41,267 nt of DNA. Origin: Podila epigama (lineage: Eukaryota > Mortierellomycota > Mortierellomycetes > Mortierellales > Mortierellaceae). The notes beneath the pieces were generated by a model, which saw only the letters and a program-made list of their open reading frames with translations, was not told where the DNA came from and did not search any database. Shown piece after piece: positions 34,994 to 41,267 of this stretch. Within the stretch, counting starts at the first letter, position 1; the number at the start of each line of letters is the position of its first letter. Position numbers and translations under genes: made by a program. Location of the stretch: the NCBI GenBank assembly GCA_015679605.1, contig JAAAVE010000028.1, forward strand, positions 5,771 through 47,037, given 5' to 3'.

Positions 34994-35331
34994 AGGAGGT
35001 AGATGATAACAAACCAAGGAGATAGAAAGAATGTTTGGAAGTAGGAGGAAGACAGAAACTCGTTAGGAGAGATAGTCCCCTAATCTCTGTTTTTTGGTGT
35101 CGTTGTCCAATTTTTTAAAAAGAAATTTGTAATTTGTTGTTTTTTTCTTTTTCTTTTTCTTTTTCTTTTACTGTTGCACATGCATACTTTGCTCGTTTCT
35201 TTTCACCACTCCTGAGTTGTCAGAAATATTAAAAGCGAAGAACGTGCAAAGACGCAAAGATGGTTTCGAGAGTTATTCGCCAAACAGGGAGCTGCATTTT
35301 CCCAGCATACTCTCCCCTCCGTCACACGCCA

Positions 35332-35588
35332 AGTGCTGAGCATACGAATCGTAATCCGCACTCATTTTCAGTGCTGTTGCACAGACAGATGGTCTTTCAC
35401 CTTCAACTTGCCCTGAGCATACGAATCGTAATCCCAGCCTAGTCCCTCTACTCACATTTGTCTAGTGCTGAGCATACGAATCGTAATCCGCACTCATTTT
35501 CAATGCTGTTGCATAGACAGATGGTCTTTCACCTTCAACTTGCCCTGAGCATACGAATCGTAATCCAAGCTTAGTCTCTGTACTCACA
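35332..35588. repeat. 132-bp tandem duplication carrying a 20-mer four times
   Basis: Copy 1 starts at 35332 and copy 2 at 35464; the two differ at about 6 of 125 aligned bases. Each copy holds the 20-mer TGAGCATACGAATCGTAATC twice, so it occurs at 35337, 35414, 35469 and 35546 (spacings 77, 55, 77). The 20-mer core TACGA-A-TCGTA is an odd-centred palindrome with 5-bp arms. Confidence 0.95.
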
Positions 35589-35788
35589 CCCGTATTGTGC
35601 TGAGTGCTGTTGATGTTTGTTCTTATTAATTGTTATCATGTTGATATGGGGAACTTTGCTTTTTCACTTGGGTATTTGCACGTGCAATCAATCAATGAAG
35701 AAAAGACTCCCTTACTTGATTTTCAAACGATCTGTGTTGTGTACCCTCTGATCAATTGAGCACTTTGTTGTCACGCACTCCCGTTGTC

Positions 35789-35818
35789 GTTGAGAAAGTA
35801 AAGCTATCCTTTCTCAAC
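35789..35818. repeat. Hairpin, 10-bp perfect stem and 10-nt loop
   Basis: GTTGAGAAAG (35789-35798) is complementary to CTTTCTCAAC (35809-35818). It lies between the duplication and the zinc-finger gene, about 335 bp before the start codon. Confidence 0.75.
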
Positions 35819-36151
35819 ACACATGCGTCGTGTTCGCACAAGCGTGTAGCAGTGCTTGAACAAAGAATAGCGCTCTTTCACGGTCTCAAATATCTTTTGC
35901 TTTTTCCGAAAGGTCTTTGCTTCTACTTTTGATTTTCTTTTTGAGTCGATAATCTTGTTCACTCTCTGTTCCACGCACGCTCACTATCGTTACTCGCGCC
36001 AGCACAACATTGTCCTCTTGTCACTTTCGATACTCGTTCCAGCACGACAACTTTATTTGCATTTTCTTGCTTCATCCCTTAGTATTGGCATATCTCAGTT
36101 GTCATTCCTCCTCCAGTTGAATCGCTACATATTACTTTATCCCTTTTCTTC

Positions 36152-37621
36152 ATGTCAGATCATTCGGGTGAAAACAGTGAAGGCGAGGTTGAGGAGAAGC
36201 AGGTGTGGTGCCTCCTTTGCAACAAGCAGTTTAATGGGATGGGAAGCCTAAGAAATCACAAATGGCAGAACCATGATGGAGAGATGGGGCGACGTTATCC
36301 TCTCAAATGCCAGTGGTGTCAATTGGTATTTTTCTCCCGGAAGGGTTTGGCAAGTCATGTCAAGAACTGTATCGAAAAGCAAGGTCTGTCGTTTCCGCCG
36401 TTCTGCCCATGTTGCGCAAAGGAGATCCCTGACTTGATAAAGCATATCCATGATTGCTTTACTTGGGAGGTGGACAGAGCCAGGGACGCCGAGACGCGCA
36501 TTGAGTTCGAGACACAGGCCATCCGGGTCATAAAACACGCAGCCTCTCTGCCATGGTTTGAAGAGATGTTTGAACCTACAGAGATCACCATGGATGGTGG
36601 TGAGAGAGCTTTTGCGCTCCTGCTGCGCAAGAACTCAAAAAGAGTAAGAGAAGGGTCCCTGGCGTATGTTAGGGCAGTCAGGCCGCGGGTCTCCCCTTCT
36701 CCTATCAAGGATATCCAAGTGAACCTCGCTCTTGGTCCCCACCCTTACGGCCACCTGGTTTATGGAGAAGATTTTGTCCTGCTTGGTGGTAAAGACCCAA
36801 TCTGCCGAACAAAGTTTCGCGGAAATGGCCCGTCAATTGCCAGCACCTTATCTGGACTGATGATTCAGTCTGGTGAGAACATTCTCTGGGCGTTGAAGGT
36901 TGAAGTATATGGCCGAGCCTCTAGTGAGGACCCACATTGCCAAGACATTGCAATGCCGCCGGACGGCCTCCTCACTGTGGGCAATTTTTTCCATGACAAC
37001 ACCAACAAGGCTGTCATTGGAACCAATAAGTGGAATGAACTGGTCACTATGGCCGTCATCTTGACCACCGGCGATATTATTGTGGGCCCCAACAACACGC
37101 AATTCCACCCTCACCCTTCTTCAAATATTTGGATCAGGACAACCAGCACATCTGATCTACTCAATGTCGCCGAACGGCAAACAAGATCCAAATTCAACGA
37201 AACTACAACATTCCAGCACAACGCTGCTGTGGTGGCCGAGTTTGACCACTACAAGTCTCTCCCCGTCACCCTCAAGACCCTTTGGGAGTTCAAGTGGAAT
37301 TGCTCTTGGTCCGGAGTCAAGTTGGGGGCATACATCTTTCATCAGCTTTACGAAGAGGGCAAGCTCAAAAAGGCTGAACTGGAACAGCATTTGGAGGAGA
37401 CCAGAAATGTGAAGGGCAAGGCAAGCAATATTATTTGCGTTGTCGAACAAGTTGCAAAGGACATGAAGGACATTGAGGAAGTGCCAGTCACCTCCAAAGT
37501 CAACCGGCACCTGACAGACTTGGCAGACAAACTCTGCAATGCCATCACCACCCTCAACCAACAAACAATCACGAAGGAGGTCAAAAAAAGAATTGAAACA
37601 ATGTTGACCAGCAAGGAATAA
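36152..37621 (+). CDS. Intronless C2H2/C2HC zinc-finger protein of unknown family
   Basis: A single frame of 489 residues. The N-terminal 110 residues hold three probable zinc fingers: CLLC...HKWQNH (C-x2-C-x12-H-x4-H), CQWCQLVFFS...HVKNC (C-x2-C-x12-H-x3/4-C) and CPCCAKEIP...HIHDC. Acidic residues precede them. The middle (about 170-400) looks like a mostly beta, folded domain: GHLVYGEDFVLLGGKD, NILWALKVEVYG, DGLLTVGNFFHD, TMAVILTTGDIIVGPNN. The end (about 400-489) is helical and charged, perhaps a coiled coil. I do not recognise the central domain. There is no transposase, integrase or reverse transcriptase motif. Unlike the flanking RPB2, TFB3 and HUB1 it has no introns. It ends only 38 bp from the TFB3 stop. 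It could be a lineage-specific transcription factor or a domesticated mobile-element or virus-derived protein; neither is shown. Confidence 0.8.
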   Translation: MSDHSGENSEGEVEEKQVWCLLCNKQFNGMGSLRNHKWQNHDGEMGRRYPLKCQWCQLVFFSRKGLASHVKNCIEKQGLSFPPFCPCCAKEIPDLIKHIHDCFTWEVDRARDAETRIEFETQAIRVIKHAASLPWFEEMFEPTEITMDGGERAFALLLRKNSKRVREGSLAYVRAVRPRVSPSPIKDIQVNLALGPHPYGHLVYGEDFVLLGGKDPICRTKFRGNGPSIASTLSGLMIQSGENILWALKVEVYGRASSEDPHCQDIAMPPDGLLTVGNFFHDNTNKAVIGTNKWNELVTMAVILTTGDIIVGPNNTQFHPHPSSNIWIRTTSTSDLLNVAERQTRSKFNETTTFQHNAAVVAEFDHYKSLPVTLKTLWEFKWNCSWSGVKLGAYIFHQLYEEGKLKKAELEQHLEETRNVKGKASNIICVVEQVAKDMKDIEEVPVTSKVNRHLTDLADKLCNAITTLNQQTITKEVKKRIETMLTSKE

Positions 37622-37622
37622 A
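37617..37622 (+). terminator. AATAAA overlapping the zinc-finger stop codon
   Basis: The final GAA TAA A forms AATAAA, so the stop lies inside the hexamer, as in the first gene of the window. The convergent TFB3 stop is 38 bp away, so the two 3' UTRs almost certainly overlap. Confidence 0.4.
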
Positions 37623-37659
37623 AGTGATTTTCAAAACATTTATGTGCTCAATGGTTTTT

Positions 37660-39265
37660 TCATAATGCAGATGTGTAAAGTGCCGTATGGGCATCCTCTA
37701 TGGCTCTAGAATACCCGAATGCAGCTCTGTATCCTCCTGCCTTCGAAACCCTGCTCAGAGACGGGAACGTGATTGGCTCGATGTATAGATCTTTGACGCC
37801 CATACTGGATGTTAACAAGGGATATTGTAGTCCTCCTGCATGTGCCTTGTTGTTATTGACACTATTCACATATCCAACGCCAAGATCCACATCCATGTAC
37901 TCTGATTGCACTGGATCAAAGTTGTCCATATCTTCTTCTTCCTCTTGTCTATCCATATCCTCATCCTGGTGTTGCTGTAGACGCCAAAACGTCTCCGAGT
38001 ATAATTGTGATGATCCAGGTGCCGAAGACGCGTTGGATTTGACCTCTGTCTTGCGCATAGACGTCTTTTTCAATGCAATGACTTGACGTTCTGCGAGAAT
38101 GGTCTTTGCTGACTTGTCAGATGTCGCAAGCTCTTGAATCAGCTTCTTTCGGTCTTCTGACTTGGCAGCCTGTTCTGCCTCCAGTTCTCTCATGTACGCT
38201 TCATGTTTCAGTTGACGCTCTTTGCGAAGTGCTTCCTGTTGGAAGGTGGCCATCCTTGACTCGTGAAGCTGGTATTATTTGTTTGTTGTTGTTGATTTTC
38301 AGCACGTAATGAACATGATCGGTTTCCGTTAGTTTATTAGCAAAAAAGACTAACGAAATATGGAGATACATCAAGCACAAGCAACGACTTACCAAACGAT
38401 CTGCGTTGATCCTGATTAGATCCCTGTTTTCAGCAGCAAACTTTTCAATGGCCTGCTTTGTCGTCTCGACATCAATCTCGTTCACTAGCTTGAAGGCTAA
38501 AGATATTATCCTTGTTAGACGTGGACATGTTTTCCATTTCTCCTCAGTACGGATCGGCGAACGAAAGAAACATATATGCATCTTCAAAGAGAGAAGGAAC
38601 ACAAAAGGCACTAACTCAGGTCCTCTACTGTTTCCAGATAGTCATTGTAATCCTTTAGGTTTTTGAAGTCCTGTTGCCGTTTGTTGAACCTATGCAGTAC
38701 AAGAAGGAGGATGTTGTGTGCAAAAGAAGTGAGCATGTCCAAGTTCTTTCTCATTCAATAGGACAGGTAGAAGCAACATGAATCACGATCTTGATCTCGA
38801 TACCCTCGCACTTTACTTTTGAGCCATTTGTCTCCGAATACGAACTTCCTTTTCAACCGATAAATCTTCGAATGTCTGTGCCGAGAAGGCTGCTTTTCGC
38901 AATGTCTGACGACACGTTGGACAAGGAGCTGGTCCATGAGCAAAGAGTCGGTCTATACAGTTATCACACCTGTTATTTGTCGATAAGTACTTCAATATCT
39001 TGGTTTGGACCATGGATCGGCGGATGTGTTTCCACCCAGTACAAGAAACGCGTGTGCTATTGAACATACATCTTGTGAAAACATGGTCCGACCAACAGGC
39101 GCATGTGAGGATTGAGGTATCTATCGGTCTGACATACTGGACAGACGTCATCTATCACAAAACTATAGGTGAGCAAAATATTGTTTTCATGTCGAGTGCA
39201 ACATTGGTTGTCAATCGCCACCAATTCGTACCATCAAACAAAGTGGTGGTTGTTGTAGTTGCCAT
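37660..39265 (-). CDS. TFB3: TFIIH/CAK assembly factor Tfb3 (MAT1 homologue)
   Basis: Six exons (39265-39232, 39151-39070, 38969-38817, 38689-38616, 38496-38393, 38268-37660) give 351 residues, a little longer than human MAT1 (309) and yeast Tfb3 (about 321). Tfb3/MAT1 holds the cyclin H-CDK7 kinase module to the TFIIH core and activates it. The N-terminal C3HC4 RING has C15, C18, C35, H37, C40, C43, C55 and C58. The family signature continues with LRKAAFSAQTFEDLSVEKEV, FNKRQQDFKNLKDYNDYLE and FKLVNEIDVETTKQAIEKF, then a charged coiled coil (exon 6) and the hydrophobic C-terminal segment used by MAT1 to bind CDK7-cyclin H (GGYRAAFGYSRAIEDA). An acidic stretch of about 20 residues precedes it. 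Divergent from HUB1. Confidence 0.93.
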
Positions 39266-39574
39266 GATGCACTGTAGAACTCTGTCTCTTTGCTTCTATT
39301 GAATGCGAGTAGACTGAGTGAAGAATATTCACTATGAATTGTCGTTGGATATGGTCGAATGAAGAAAAAGAGGAATGTCCAACGGTGAAAGAAGAATTTG
39401 TTTGATGGGACGTGTTGCCATTGTTCATGCAACCATGTTCAATTAAACTTTGGACCTTTGGTGGAACTATTCCATGTGGCGCAGCACCAAAAAGTTCACT
39501 TGTGAAAGAAAGAATGGGCTGAAATATTCCACTCTTCAACTTTTGTTCACATCAATTCGCATCAATTCACAACC
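39266..39574. promoter_or_regulatory. Divergent promoter of TFB3 and HUB1
   Basis: 309 bp between head-to-head start codons. An AATTAAA-like stretch (about 39442) and two ATCAATTC repeats just before the HUB1 ATG are visible. No TATA box is clear. Two housekeeping RNA-metabolism genes probably share this short promoter. Confidence 0.4.
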
Positions 39575-40184
39575 ATGATTGAAGTCATCTGTAACGATCG
39601 TCTCGGCAAGAAAGTCCGTGTCAAGTGCAAGTAAGTTCCGTTGTACAAGTTGCATGAATGCTCTTTTTTTTGTACACATCCATAACATGGTGAAATTCAG
39701 TGGACAAAGCCAAACGAAACGACTGGACATGCTGCGGACCAAATGGAGGGCATTGTTTTTTTGCTGAACGAGGGAAGAAGAAGGCAGGACCTAGAATCAC
39801 CGATCCAGCCTGAAAAGCTACTGCTTCGTCCAATGATTTGTAGAAAAAAAAGGATTGGCCTATCAGTCTTCTAAGTGTTTCCCTGTCGTTAATTTGAAAT
39901 TGTTCTCTCGTGTAGTGGCGACGATACTGTTGGAGATCTCAAGAAGTTGATCGCTGCCCAGACCGGAACCAACTGGGAAAAGATTGTCCTCAAGAAGTGG
40001 TATGTAATACTTTCCTTGATGCTATTCCATGGACCTTTCTTTTGTAGACAATCGACGTTTTATATGAGTGATTACTTATCAATGTATTTACTTACTAAAT
40101 AGGTATAATGTGTTCAAGGACCATATCACCCTGGACGACTATGAGATTCACGATGGCATGAACATTGAGCTTTACTACAACTAA
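39575..40184 (+). CDS. HUB1: Ubiquitin-like modifier Hub1 (UBL5)
   Basis: Three exons (39575-39630, 39916-39999, 40103-40184) give exactly 73 residues, the invariant length of Hub1/UBL5. Hub1 has a ubiquitin fold, binds Snu66 and other spliceosome proteins without covalent attachment and affects 5' splice-site choice. Conserved blocks are [49 protein letters not shown] and the C-terminal [15 protein letters not shown] ending in Tyr-Tyr-Asn where ubiquitin has Gly-Gly. No defect. Confidence 0.97.
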
Positions 40185-40267
40185 AAAAAAATAATACCAA
40201 AAGAAATAACGTTGTATTTCCAGGCAGATATTGTACAGGAAAGCTTGCCTGGAGGGAACTGGAGCAG

Positions 40268-40273
40268 AATAAA
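40268..40273 (+). terminator. Poly(A) signal of HUB1
   Basis: An AATAAA lies 84 bp after the HUB1 stop in otherwise noncoding sequence. The stretch 40185-40527 between HUB1 and RPL43 holds nothing else I recognise; its last 30 bases are pyrimidine-rich, as in ribosomal-protein leaders. Confidence 0.55.
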
Positions 40274-40527
40274 AGCAACACAATAATATTTTACTCATTG
40301 CAGTTTATTTGTACATGATGGTCTTGTTGGTTTGATGGTGTTTTCCGACAGCAGGGTATCCCAGAACGAACTTCACAACTTGCATTTTTTTTTTCGACTG
40401 TGGAGCATCTGGCCAGCCAAATCAAACTTTGCCTTCAAAGTCATAAGCACCCCTTAACTAATTTTCAGTTTAATATGATTTGCCATACCCGTTGTTGGTG
40501 CCTTCTTTTCTCCAATTTCAATTCACA

Positions 40528-41267
40528 ATGGTACATAGAGTCACGTGTAGGCGTCGTACATCCATTGACAAGGAGGGAGCATCCATCGGATTATTCAAGG
40601 ACATCAATCTATCCATCGAACGCACCACGACCTGATACGACGAAAACCATTCGGAGCCAACCATGGAATAGGCCAGAATCACATCCACTTTATTTTATTG
40701 TCGGTCAACAACATCTTCACAAACGCCTTGAACTGAATGACGAGATTATTTTCCAATTTACACAGCTGGAAGCCGCCATTATTGAATTTAAAACCAGATC
40801 AGGATTGAATCCAATCCATTGTTGCCATAAATCTCAGTGAGATGGTTGACGTCGGAGCCAGCCAGATAATCGGACTACTCAACATGAAACTAGCGCTCCA
40901 CCCGTCAGTGTTTAGAGATCTTTAAGGATTCATAAGGAATTCATTCATTTACAAGACGGCGTGACATCTTCACAGAAGCTTTCTTTTGTCACATATTCAA
41001 TCACTCAGGAAGCATGGATTAAGGCTGCCTTATTCAGAGGAACATATGAACACAGGACAGACGAAAAACGGGAAGGAAGCGATGTCAGCAAAAGGACAGA
41101 TGACTAATCGTTGCGTCCTTGTCATTCATCACATCCACATCTCGTCTCGTAGGCTAAGCGCACTAAGAAGGTCGGAGTTGTTGGTAAATACGGTATCCGT
41201 TATGGTGCCTCGCTCCGTAAGCAGGTCAAGAAGATGGAAATCACCCAGCACAGCAAGTACACTTGCA
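40528..41267 (+). CDS. RPL43: 60S ribosomal protein eL43 (L37a), 5' part, cut by window end
   Basis: From the TAG acceptor, 41153 to the window edge encodes [20 protein letters not shown] then [18 protein letters not shown], the conserved N-terminal 38 residues of eL43 after the initiator Met. The last Cys belongs to the family's zinc-binding set; the rest lies beyond 41267. The first exon must hold just the ATG, a common ribosomal-protein arrangement. The best candidate is CACAATG at 40528-40530, directly followed by a GTACAT donor and preceded by a pyrimidine-rich leader; this gives a 622-bp intron. That exon 1 position is tentative. Exon 2 is certain. Confidence 0.8.

Larger units (their letters stand above)
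34994..36151. other. Intergenic region with tandem duplication and hairpin
   Basis: RPB2 3' flank followed by the leader of the zinc-finger gene. No gene is supported. It contains a 132-bp tandem duplication (35332-35588), a 10-bp hairpin (35789-35818), a TTTTTC run (about 35140-35170) and an imperfect pair of ACTCG(C/T)(G/T)CCAGCAC segments near 35993-36042. AT content rises toward the zinc-finger ATG. Confidence 0.6.

Noticed and set aside
35332-35588. CRISPR-like direct repeats
   Set aside because: Two long tandem copies whose intervening sequence is itself repeated; no unique spacers and no cas genes in a fungal context.
40400-40840. 146-codon plus-strand frame between HUB1 and RPL43
   Set aside because: No recognisable domain; overlaps the inferred RPL43 leader and intron 1.
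40842-40844. Alternative RPL43 initiator ATG followed by GTTGAC
   Set aside because: The donor sequence is weaker and the context poorer than CACAATG-GTACAT at 40528, which also has a pyrimidine-rich leader; not fully excluded.

Overview
This window is nuclear DNA of an early-diverging fungus, most likely a Mortierellomycotina/Mucoromycota species. The evidence is that most genes are broken by many short GT-AG introns with GTAAGT/GTATGT-like donors and TAG/CAG acceptors. Proteins carry long Gln, Ser and acidic low-complexity inserts. The gene set mixes fungal-type genes (exomer ChAPs) with genes that Dikarya usually lack (a P2X ligand-gated channel and a p31comet-like HORMA adaptor). There are no operons, ribosome-binding sites, CRISPR arrays or tRNA genes that I could see. 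Gene models were built by hand from reading frame, splice consensus and protein family; every multi-exon model below closes in frame.

Layout. 1-0.8 kb: a small intronless protein of possible beta-trefoil type behind a TATA box. 0.8-2.1 kb: no gene seen. 2.1-9.4 kb, all on the minus strand: a DinB-like four-helix protein, a 10-exon ChAPs/exomer cargo adaptor, and an F-box-like protein. 9.5-12.6 kb: gene-poor, simple-sequence-rich DNA leading into the next gene. 12.6-18.7 kb, plus strand: a P2X-type channel with an exceptionally long Ser-rich cytoplasmic tail. 18.9-23.6 kb, minus strand and convergent: a catalytically intact myotubularin with large low-complexity insertions. 24.0-26.2 kb, minus strand: nicotinate phosphoribosyltransferase and a small DUF1772 membrane protein. 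26.7-28.0 kb: a UBC4/5-type E2 sharing a divergent promoter with the DUF1772 gene. 28.3-29.8 kb, minus strand: a p31comet/MAD2L1BP-like protein, divergent from RPB2 (30.3-35.0 kb). 35.0-36.2 kb: a 132-bp tandem duplication and a hairpin. 36.2-37.6 kb: an intronless zinc-finger protein of unknown type. 37.7-40.2 kb: TFB3/MAT1 (minus) divergent from HUB1 (plus). 40.5 kb to the right edge: the 5' part of RPL43 (eL43), cut by the window end.

Functional themes. RPB2, TFB3 (TFIIH/CAK), HUB1 (splicing) and RPL43 form a housekeeping gene-expression block on the right. The left and middle hold membrane traffic and signalling genes: exomer adaptor, 3-phosphoinositide phosphatase, P2X channel. The least conventional loci are the long-tailed P2X channel, the myotubularin with a ~200-residue insertion just after its catalytic loop, the p31comet homologue, and the intronless zinc-finger gene with the repeat cluster upstream.
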